From positions 1 to 18,846 of the forward strand of contig DJPV01000086.1 in assembly GCA_002437435.1 (NCBI GenBank): a stretch of DNA of 18,846 bases. Direction: 5' to 3'. Position 1 is the first letter of the stretch; each line of letters begins with the position of its first letter. The notes under the pieces are model-generated. The model did no database searches. It was not told the origin of the DNA and saw only the letters and a list, made by a program, of their open reading frames with translations. Made by a program: the position numbers and the translations under genes. This stretch comes from Lachnospiraceae bacterium UBA6403. Its GTDB lineage: Bacteria > Bacillota > Clostridia > Lachnospirales > Lachnospiraceae. Positions 1 to 5,819 of the stretch are shown piece by piece.

Positions 1-1
1 A

Positions 2-907
2 TGTACAGTCTGTGGTTATCAGAAGCAGGAGATTCTGCCAAAGAAGGAGGAAACTCCAGATCCAACACCAGACCCGAATCCAGATAAGCCAAATCCAACG
101 CCGGATCCTGACAAGCCAAATCCGGTTGATCCGAACCCGGGAACACCGGAGATTACTGATATCAGCGAGGCTGTTGTATCCGGTATTGTGAACAAAGCAT
201 ATACCGGAAAGGCACAGGTACAGTTTAAGCTTATGGTATCATTAGGTGGTAAGGTTCTTACAGCAGGAAAAGATTATGCAGTAACTTACAAGAATAATAA
301 GAATGCAGGAAAGGCAACCATAACCATAAAGGGACAGAATGGTTATACCGGAACATTAAGCAAGACATTCAATATTACGATCGGTAAGGGCAAGACCTAT
401 GTAGTGAAGAATGTGAAGTATAAAGTAACCAAGGCATCTACAAATGGCAAGGGAACTGTTACAGTAACAGGAAGCTCTTATAAGAAGACAAACAAGAAGT
501 TTAAGACCTTGAAGCTTGGCAAGACTGTCAAGATCGGTGGTATCTCTTATAAGATCACAGCGGTTGATAAGAATGCATTTAAGGGTTGCGGATATCTGAA
601 GTCCGTAACGATCGGTGATAATATAACGGCGATTGGCAACAGTGCATTTGAAGGCTGTAAAGCACTTACAACAGTTAAACTTGGCAAGGGTGTGACAAAG
701 ATTGGAGGCAAGGTATTCTATAAGGCTGCAAAGCTTAAAAATATTACGATCACATCAAAGAAGATTAAGTCTGTTGGAAAGAATGCATTTAACAGTATTC
801 ATAAAAAACCGGTTGTAAAACTTCCGAAGAGTAAGTATACTAAGTATGTGAATCTTTTGAAGAAAGCAAAGATGCCTTCGAAGGTGACATATAAGAAGAC
901 AAAATAA
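2..907 (+). CDS. Secreted surface protein, C-terminal part (proline-rich linker, Ig/MBG-like module, BspA-type LRR); 5' end outside window
   Basis: The frame is open from the first bases of the window to the TAA at 905-907, so about 301 C-terminal residues of a longer protein are visible; a GTG at 188 is internal, not the start. In order: a Pro/Asp/Asn/Lys-rich linker (nt 50-150) built from imperfect repeats of the type PDPNPDKPNPT; a beta-rich module (nt 155-380) with YTGK and DYAVTYKNNKNAGKATITI motifs; and a BspA-like leucine-rich-repeat region (nt 540-800) with FKGCGYLKSVTIG, SAFEGCKALTTVKLG and related units. The C-terminus is very lysine-rich (KVTYKKTK) and carries no LPXTG sorting motif. 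Such proteins in gut Firmicutes are usually extracellular and adhesive, but the ligand cannot be told from sequence. The same YTGK-type module occurs in the S8 protease at 10870-13263. Family assignment is firm, function is inferred. Confidence 0.85.
   Translation, partial: CTVCGYQKQEILPKKEETPDPTPDPNPDKPNPTPDPDKPNPVDPNPGTPEITDISEAVVSGIVNKAYTGKAQVQFKLMVSLGGKVLTAGKDYAVTYKNNKNAGKATITIKGQNGYTGTLSKTFNITIGKGKTYVVKNVKYKVTKASTNGKGTVTVTGSSYKKTNKKFKTLKLGKTVKIGGISYKITAVDKNAFKGCGYLKSVTIGDNITAIGNSAFEGCKALTTVKLGKGVTKIGGKVFYKAAKLKNITITSKKIKSVGKNAFNSIHKKPVVKLPKSKYTKYVNLLKKAKMPSKVTYKKTK
60..150 (+). repeat. Degenerate tandem repeat encoding a Pro-Asp-rich linker
   Basis: Within the first gene, roughly 30-nt units encode variants of PDPNPDKPNPT, with the block GATAAGCCAAATCC recurring as GACAAGCCAAATCC. 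The encoded stretch is acidic and proline-rich and is probably an extended spacer that lifts the distal modules away from the cell surface. Such units often vary in copy number between strains. Confidence 0.6.
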
Positions 908-965
908 AAGCTGTGAATATGATTTCATATCAGATGAAGTACAGGACAATTTCATAGTATAAGGT

Positions 966-1052
966 GAAAGACCACTGGAGTATCGGATGCCAGTTCATAG
1001 AATTTCTGGGCGACAGAGTTATATGGAATGCAGAAGATAGCGGTGGCCTTTT
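966..1052 (+). promoter_or_regulatory. Candidate structured RNA leader upstream of sdaAB
   Basis: Bases 966-977 (GAAAGACCACTG) pair with 1041-1052 (CGGTGGCCTTTT) through 11 of 12 positions, including two G-U pairs and one A-C mismatch (971/1047). The 3' arm ends in a short T-run, as in a terminator. The enclosed 63 nt contain a second small hairpin, CCAG (990-993) with CTGG (1006-1009), with TTC/GAA inside it. The structure ends about 9 nt before the Shine-Dalgarno of sdaAB. I compared it by eye with the glycine, SAM-I, lysine, TPP, THF and T-box consensus motifs and found no match. A 31-codon GTG-started frame (964-1059) runs through the same bases but has no good ribosome site. It could be a riboswitch-like leader or an attenuator; this is inferred from one sequence only. 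Confidence 0.35.
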
Positions 1053-1074
1053 CTATTAACAGGAAGGTGGCAGA

Positions 1075-1737
1075 ATGAGTATTTTTGATATTATAGGTCC
1101 GGTCATGGTCGGACCGTCCAGCTCGCATACAGCGGGAGCAGTAAGGATCGGATATATCTGTTATAAGCTGATGGATGAACCCATCCGCAAGGTAGAGATC
1201 GGATTATATGGATCGTTTCTGGCGACCGGAAAAGGGCATGGTACAGATAAGGCACTGGTTGCGGGACTTCTCGGCATGAAACCGGATGACATCCGCGTGC
1301 CGCAGAGCTTTGAACTGGCAACAGAGGCAGGCATGGAATTTTCTTTCTATGAAGCAAAGCTTGCACATGCAAATCCCAATACGGTCGCACTTCATATGAC
1401 AGGCGAAAGTGGCAGAGAGCTTGATATCGTAGCAGAGTCGGTTGGTGGCGGACGGATCCGCATTTGTAAGATCGATGGACTGGATGCAAATTTCAGTGGA
1501 GATTATCCGACATTGATCGTACACAACTTAGATCAGCCGGGACATGTGACGGAGGTTACATCTATGCTCGGTCACAAATCCATCAATATTGCAACTATGC
1601 AGCTCTATCGTGCCTGCCCTGGCGGACATGCGGTCATGGTCTTAGAGTGCGATCAGGAGATTCCAAAGGAATCGTTAAAATGGCTGGAGCATTTGGAAGG
1701 AATACTGAAGGTAACATATCTGAGTTTGAAGGAATAG
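1075..1737 (+). CDS. sdaAB: L-serine dehydratase, iron-sulfur-dependent, beta subunit
   Basis: A 220-residue protein that forms, with the next gene product, the oxygen-sensitive [4Fe-4S] L-serine dehydratase (L-serine to pyruvate plus ammonia, cytoplasmic). The N-terminal half carries the signature GPVMVGPSSSHTAGAVRIG (residues about 8-26) and the GTDKALVAGLLG stretch. The C-terminal part (about 145-215: PTLIVHNLDQPGHVTEVTSM, SINIATMQLYR, GGHAVMVLECD) is an ACT domain, which in this family is thought to sense serine. Length is normal for the split Firmicutes form. The start is set by AGGAAGG at 1061-1067, 7 nt before the ATG. The alpha subunit follows after 15 nt, so the two are surely one operon. 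No strong sigma-A promoter is obvious upstream; the leader at 966-1052 may control expression. Confidence 0.96.
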   Translation: MSIFDIIGPVMVGPSSSHTAGAVRIGYICYKLMDEPIRKVEIGLYGSFLATGKGHGTDKALVAGLLGMKPDDIRVPQSFELATEAGMEFSFYEAKLAHANPNTVALHMTGESGRELDIVAESVGGGRIRICKIDGLDANFSGDYPTLIVHNLDQPGHVTEVTSMLGHKSINIATMQLYRACPGGHAVMVLECDQEIPKESLKWLEHLEGILKVTYLSLKE

Positions 1738-1752
1738 AAAGGGAGAGGCAGA

Positions 1753-2616
1753 ATGGCATTTTCATCTTTGGCAGAAATAGACAGTTATATGAAGGAGAAT
1801 ACATGTGAGTTCTGGGAGGCGGTGATCCGGGAGGAGGCAAGAGATTCGCAGCAGCCGGAAATGGATATCGTAAACCGGATGACGCAGATGTACCGTGCGA
1901 TGAAGGAGGCAGATGAAGCCTATGACGATACGTTGACATCACATAGTGGATTATCCGGTAAAAATGGTAAGAAGATGGCAGATTATGCGGCAACACACAA
2001 ATGCATGTGCGGTGAATTTGGCGGAGCAGTCATGGCGAGAGCAATCAAGATGGCAGAGAGCAATGCCTGTATGAAGCGGATCGTTGCAGCACCAACGGCA
2101 GGCTCCTGTGGGGTTGTGCCTGCGATATTGATCACATATGAAAGAATGACGAATGCATCGGAAAATGATATGGTGAAGGCTTTATTTGTGGCAGCAGGAA
2201 TCGGAGATGTGATCGCAAGACGGGCAAGCATATCAGGCGCAAGAGGTGGATGTCAGGCGGAGATCGGAGCATCATCGGCTATGGCAGCAGGAGCGCTTGC
2301 ATGGTTAAAAAGCGGCAGCAGTCATCTGATCCTGCAGGCGGCAGCAATGGCATTAAAGAATCTGCTTGGACTGGTGTGTGATCCGGTAGCGGGTCTGGTG
2401 GAGGTCCCATGTGTGAAACGGAATGCCTCCGGTGCAATGAATGCGTTATGTGCAGTTGATATGGCACTTGCAGGAATTGAGAGTGCTATCCCTGCGGATG
2501 AGGTCATTGATGCGATGCGTGAGATCGGCGACCTGATGCATAAGGATCTCCGGGAAACAGGAAAAGGAGGACTTGCCGCTACCGCTACCGGAATTGCGAC
2601 TGCAGAGCGTTTGTAG
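1753..2616 (+). CDS. sdaAA: L-serine dehydratase, iron-sulfur-dependent, alpha subunit
   Basis: The 287-residue catalytic, cluster-binding subunit of L-serine dehydratase. Three cysteines in conserved contexts match the known ligands of the catalytic [4Fe-4S] cluster in this family: C167 (GARGGCQAEIG), C209 (LVCDPVAGLVE) and C220 (VPCVKRNASGAMNA). Other hallmarks are KCMCGEFGGAVM and APTAGSCGVVPAIL. Its length is like the separate alpha subunits of other Firmicutes rather than the fused proteobacterial SdaA. It starts 15 nt after sdaAB with a GGGAGAGG ribosome site, so expression is coupled. The gene is complete with no missing motif. I see no convincing terminator after the stop; the next 43 nt lead straight into the promoter of the ATPase gene. 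Confidence 0.96.
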   Translation: MAFSSLAEIDSYMKENTCEFWEAVIREEARDSQQPEMDIVNRMTQMYRAMKEADEAYDDTLTSHSGLSGKNGKKMADYAATHKCMCGEFGGAVMARAIKMAESNACMKRIVAAPTAGSCGVVPAILITYERMTNASENDMVKALFVAAGIGDVIARRASISGARGGCQAEIGASSAMAAGALAWLKSGSSHLILQAAAMALKNLLGLVCDPVAGLVEVPCVKRNASGAMNALCAVDMALAGIESAIPADEVIDAMREIGDLMHKDLRETGKGGLAATATGIATAERL

Positions 2617-2659
2617 ATGGGATTGTCAATTGTTTGAAGAAAAAATGCATAAAAATACA

Positions 2660-2688
2660 TTGATTCATATAAAAAAAAGTTATATAAT
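2660..2688 (+). promoter_or_regulatory. Sigma-A-type promoter of the AAA/DUF4143 ATPase gene
   Basis: TTGATT (2660-2665) and a perfect TATAAT (2683-2688) are separated by 17 nt in very A/T-rich DNA containing an A8 run. The start codon lies at 2733. The motif AAAAATACAT (with the variant AAAAATGCAT) occurs at 2641, 2651 and again as AAAATACAT at 2694, flanking the promoter, and might be an operator. Confidence 0.7.
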
Positions 2689-2732
2689 ACATTAAAATAC
2701 ATGAATGACTTTGGGAAAGTGGGAATGTATAT

Positions 2733-4025
2733 ATGAAACGTAAAATAACATCTAAGTTATATGAATGGAAAAATATGTCAGACGGAAGAATGCCATTGCT
2801 TATTTATGGTGCACGTCAGGTTGGAAAAACATTTGAGATGCGGGAATTTGGGGCATTATATTATAAGAATACCGTCTATGTAAATTTTGAAACAGATGAA
2901 AGAATCGGAAAATATTTTGATACAGATATTCATGCAGATCATGTTATATCTGTTCTGGAGAAATACTATCAGGTGAAGATCGTACCGGGAAATACCCTCA
3001 TTATTTTTGATGAAATACAGATGTGTGAACGTGCGTTGACTTCATTAAAATATTTTTCGGAAGAAGCCCCGGAATATCATGTAATGGCTGCTGGAAGTCT
3101 GCTTGGCGTGGCTGTAAACCGTGAAAAATATTCGTTTCCGGTTGGAAAGGTTCAGATGCTGACCATGTATCCGATGGATCTTGAAGAAGTATTATGGGCA
3201 AGGGGAAAAGAGATGCTTTCGGACACGATCCGGGAGCATTATGAAAATAATCGACCGTTGGATGAGATACTGCATGAAGAGGCATTGCAGGAGTTTTATC
3301 ATTATTGCATCGTAGGCGGAATGCCGGCGGCAGTAAAAGCGGATCTTGCGAAAGATAGTCCTATAGAGCAGACAGAGATCCGGCAGATGTTATTAAATTC
3401 CTATATTGCGGATATGACAAAATATGCCGACCAATCAGATACCATACGCATCTTTGAAGCATATGATTCACTTCCAGTGCAGTTGGCAAAGGATGCAAAA
3501 AAATTTCAGTATAAGCTGATAAAATCCGGAGCGCGGGCATCCCGGTATGGTGATGCGATTGACTGGCTGATCCGTGCCGGAATTGTCAATAAATGTGTGA
3601 AGCGCAGTCAGGGCTTTTATCCGATTGCTGCATATCAGGATGTGAGCGCGTTCAAATTATATTATAGTGATATGGGTATCATGTCTGCCAGAATGGGAAT
3701 GACACTAGAAGCATTGAGCAGTAAAGAGACAGAGCATTTTCGTGGAATCATGACGGAAAACTATGTTTCTGTTGCGCTAAAGACAAATGGTTATGATCTG
3801 AATTATTGGGAATCTGATAATACAGCAGAAGTAGATTTTCTGATACAAAAAGACAGTCATGTGATTCCGGTTGAATGTAAAGCAGGAAATCATGTAAAAG
3901 CGAAAAGCATGAAGGTTTATATGGAGAAATATAATCCTGCTTATGCGATCAGGATTTCAACGAGAAATTTTGGAATGGTAAACAAGATAAAGTCGATGCC
4001 ACTATATAGTGTATTTTGCGTCTAA
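2733..4025 (+). CDS. AAA-family ATPase with DUF4143 C-terminal domain
   Basis: A 430-residue protein of the common AAA_14/DUF4143 family. Walker A is GARQVGKT (26-33, K32), Walker B is LIIFDEIQ with D93-E94, and AAGSLLGVA (about 121-129) follows as in related ATPases. The C-terminal part has EVDFLI (D368) and VIPVECKAG (E381, K383), a pattern like the PD-(D/E)XK nuclease-fold remnant common in this family. The family is abundant in gut bacteria and archaea as isolated genes; biological roles are largely unknown and proposals include mobile-element or defence links, which I cannot support here. It has its own strong promoter, and the phosphatase gene follows 26 nt after its stop. An earlier in-frame start is absent; the ribosome site (GGGA at 2721) is modest. 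Family assignment is firm, function unknown. Confidence 0.9.
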   Translation: MKRKITSKLYEWKNMSDGRMPLLIYGARQVGKTFEMREFGALYYKNTVYVNFETDERIGKYFDTDIHADHVISVLEKYYQVKIVPGNTLIIFDEIQMCERALTSLKYFSEEAPEYHVMAAGSLLGVAVNREKYSFPVGKVQMLTMYPMDLEEVLWARGKEMLSDTIREHYENNRPLDEILHEEALQEFYHYCIVGGMPAAVKADLAKDSPIEQTEIRQMLLNSYIADMTKYADQSDTIRIFEAYDSLPVQLAKDAKKFQYKLIKSGARASRYGDAIDWLIRAGIVNKCVKRSQGFYPIAAYQDVSAFKLYYSDMGIMSARMGMTLEALSSKETEHFRGIMTENYVSVALKTNGYDLNYWESDNTAEVDFLIQKDSHVIPVECKAGNHVKAKSMKVYMEKYNPAYAIRISTRNFGMVNKIKSMPLYSVFCV

Positions 4026-4040
4026 AGTTTTTATTTATAG

Positions 4041-4046
4041 AAGGAG
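4041..4046 (+). promoter_or_regulatory. Ribosome binding site that fixes the phosphatase start
   Basis: AAGGAG (4041-4045 plus A) lies 6-7 nt before ATG 4052. The same frame is open back to an ATG at 4016, but that start overlaps the end of the ATPase gene, has no ribosome site, and would add 12 hydrophobic/basic residues in front of the conserved FFTRHG motif, so 4052 is preferred. Confidence 0.75.
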
Positions 4047-4051
4047 ACAAC

Positions 4052-4597
4052 ATGGGAAAAGTATTTTTTACAAGACATGGACAAACAATCTGGAACGTGG
4101 AGAATAAGATATGTGGCGCAACGGATATTGAACTTACAGAGCTTGGCCATCAGCAGGCAGAGGAACTTGGAAGAAAGCTGGCAGAAGAACAACCGGGAAT
4201 CGATGAGATATTATATTCGCCGCTTGTCCGTGCAGCTGAGACAGCCAGACATATATCCGAGATGACAGGAATTCCGATGCGGATAGAGCCGAGACTAAAG
4301 GAGCAGAACTTTGGGCGGTTTGAGTCAACGCCCAGAAATGGGGAAGAATTCATGGAAGCAAAATCCCATTTCCTCGATCATTATGATGGTGGAGAGACGA
4401 TGATGCATCTGTGCCAGCGTGTCTATAATCTGTTAGATGATGTAAAGGCGGAGTCGGATCATAAGACTTATCTGCTGGTTGCACATAATGGAATTTCAAG
4501 AATCGTGCAGTCATATTTCTATGATATGACAAATGAAGAATTTGCACATTTTGGGATTAAGAACTGTGAGATCCGGGAATATGAATTTGATGCGTGA
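4052..4597 (+). CDS. Histidine phosphatase family protein (phosphoglycerate-mutase-like)
   Basis: A 181-residue cytoplasmic protein of the histidine phosphatase superfamily. The catalytic RHG motif lies at the N-terminus (FFTRHGQTIWN, H9 phosphorylated in the mechanism), with the conserved SPLVRAAETA block, E84 in RLKEQNFGRFE as likely acid, and the second histidine H145 in LLVAHNGISR. The length and motif order match small cofactor-independent-type phosphatases (CobC/PhoE/GpmB-like); substrate cannot be told, and no cobalamin genes are nearby to support a CobC role. It follows the ATPase gene by 26 nt and is ended by the terminator at 4688-4734, so the two probably share a transcript. Confidence in family is high, in substrate low. 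Confidence 0.93.
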   Translation: MGKVFFTRHGQTIWNVENKICGATDIELTELGHQQAEELGRKLAEEQPGIDEILYSPLVRAAETARHISEMTGIPMRIEPRLKEQNFGRFESTPRNGEEFMEAKSHFLDHYDGGETMMHLCQRVYNLLDDVKAESDHKTYLLVAHNGISRIVQSYFYDMTNEEFAHFGIKNCEIREYEFDA

Positions 4598-4687
4598 TCT
4601 GCGATAAGGAAAAAAGAATATGGATGTATCTGGATGAGAACGCCTTTTAGGGAGAGAAAGGGTGGACTTACAGGGATCATATCTGTG

Positions 4688-4734
4688 AAAAAGCACATGC
4701 TTATGGGTGAAAACCGATAGGCATGTGCTTTTTT
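4688..4734 (+). terminator. Intrinsic terminator after the phosphatase gene
   Basis: A perfect 13-bp stem, AAAAAGCACATGC (4688-4700) with GCATGTGCTTTTT (4721-4733), with a 20-nt loop and a run of six T. The A-run on the 5' arm makes it potentially bidirectional. Confidence 0.9.
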
Positions 4735-4886
4735 GTATCTGTGTTTGATTAATCGGTTGGGGGAGGTGTTTGTCTGTCTGTTTGATCGATAATGGCAATA
4801 TTTGGAAGTTTGTATAGATTTGTGCAGGTTATGGATATGTGAGTTAGGAAAAGCTAACAAAATATTAAAAACATAGTTGTTTTCGG

Positions 4887-4915
4887 TTGACAAACGATTA
4901 TATATGTGATATTAA
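4887..4915 (+). promoter_or_regulatory. Consensus sigma-A promoter for the ABC transporter operon
   Basis: A perfect TTGACA (4887-4892) is followed after 17 nt by TATTAA (4910-4915). Transcription would start near 4922, giving a leader of about 150 nt. It is the strongest -35 box in the window, and it is overlapped by an inverted repeat, which suggests a repressed but strong promoter. Confidence 0.75.
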
Positions 4916-4930
4916 ACATATGAACACATA
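4902..4930. promoter_or_regulatory. Operator-like inverted repeat over the -10 box
   Basis: ATATGT (4902-4907) and ACATAT (4916-4921) form a perfect inverted repeat with an 8-nt spacer centred on the -10 element. A second, wider pair, TATGTG (4903-4908) and CACATA (4925-4930), shares the left arm. The geometry fits a dimeric repressor that would block RNA polymerase. No regulator gene is adjacent, so the protein is unknown. Confidence 0.4.
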
Positions 4931-5072
4931 ATCAAACGTTCAAAACTAAAATAAATTTGCTTGAAGTATATATTGAAAACGGCGCTATGTAATGAATGCA
5001 AAATATTTGCCTACAGGAAGATTGATTTTGCGGAAAGCATAGAATGCCGGTCAGGAAGAAGGAGAAAACAAA

Positions 5073-5783
5073 ATGGAAAATCAGAATTTTTTACAGATCA
5101 GTGATCTGAGAAAGAGCTTCGGTTCAGGGGAGAACCGGACAGAAGTGTTAAGAGGCTTGGATTTCACAGTGTCGAAGGGAGAGATCTGTGTCTTACTCGG
5201 ACCGTCCGGTTCCGGTAAGTCTACATTACTGAATATTATCGGTGGAATCGATAATGCCGACAGCGGCTATATAGCAATCAATGGGGAAAAAACAGTTGAT
5301 ATGGATGAGAAGACACTGACGCAGTACAGAAGAAAGCATCTTGGCTATGTGTTCCAGATGTATAATCTGATCCCGAATCTGAACGTAAAGGAAAATGTAG
5401 AGGTCGGAGCGTATTTAAGTGATTCACCGCTCGATGTCGATGACATTTTAAAGACGCTTGGTTTATATGAGCACAGACATAAGCTTCCGAATCAGTTGTC
5501 CGGTGGACAGCAGCAGAGAACATCGATCGGAAGGGCTATCGTTAAGAACCCGGATATCCTGCTCTGTGATGAGCCGACAGGTGCGCTTGACTATAAGACT
5601 TCGAAGGAGATTTTGAAGCTGATCGAGGATGTAAATCAGAAATATGGAAATACCGTTATCATGGTTACACATAATGATGCGATCAAGAATATGGCAGACC
5701 GTGTAATCAAGCTGCGTGATGGAATGATCCGTAAAAATATAGTAAACGATGTAAAAGTTCCTGCAATGGAACTTGACTGGTAA
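5073..5783 (+). CDS. ABC transporter ATP-binding protein (MacB/LolD type)
   Basis: A 236-residue nucleotide-binding subunit. Walker A is GPSGSGKST (43-51, K49), the Q-loop is in VFQMYNLIPNLNV, the ABC signature is LSGGQ (142-146), Walker B is ILLCDEPTGALD (D166, E167) and the H-loop is MVTHN. The NLIPNLNVKENVE stretch and the partner gene mark the MacB/LolD/FtsE-like branch that works with FtsX-type permeases in peptide or lipoprotein export and antimicrobial-peptide resistance. The ribosome site AAGGAG (5059-5064) sets the start. The permease gene follows after 36 nt. No two-component system of the BceRS kind is next to it, unlike many peptide-resistance modules. Confidence 0.95.
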   Translation: MENQNFLQISDLRKSFGSGENRTEVLRGLDFTVSKGEICVLLGPSGSGKSTLLNIIGGIDNADSGYIAINGEKTVDMDEKTLTQYRRKHLGYVFQMYNLIPNLNVKENVEVGAYLSDSPLDVDDILKTLGLYEHRHKLPNQLSGGQQQRTSIGRAIVKNPDILLCDEPTGALDYKTSKEILKLIEDVNQKYGNTVIMVTHNDAIKNMADRVIKLRDGMIRKNIVNDVKVPAMELDW

Positions 5784-5819
5784 CACAGAAATGGCAGAGA
5801 GAAAAGGAGAATTTATAAT

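Larger units (their letters stand above)
4735..5072. other. Non-coding region upstream of the ABC transporter operon
   Basis: This 338-nt stretch has no credible gene. It holds the promoter (4887-4915) and its inverted repeat, then a leader of about 150 nt down to the ATG at 5073. Minus-strand open frames cross the terminator and look like chance frames. The leader has no fold that I recognise. Confidence 0.6.

Noticed and set aside
755..955. 66-residue minus-strand open frame over the end of the surface-protein gene
   Set aside because: It lies mostly antisense to a well supported gene, has no recognisable domain and no good ribosome site.
1103..1524. Two minus-strand open frames (128 and 106 residues) antisense to sdaAB
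   Set aside because: They mirror the codon pattern of a clear serine dehydratase subunit and encode Cys/His/Pro/Arg-rich chance sequences.
4511..4893. Overlapping minus-strand frames of 95 and 124 residues across the terminator at 4688-4734
   Set aside because: They run through a perfect intrinsic terminator, contain no known domain, and overlap each other in different frames.
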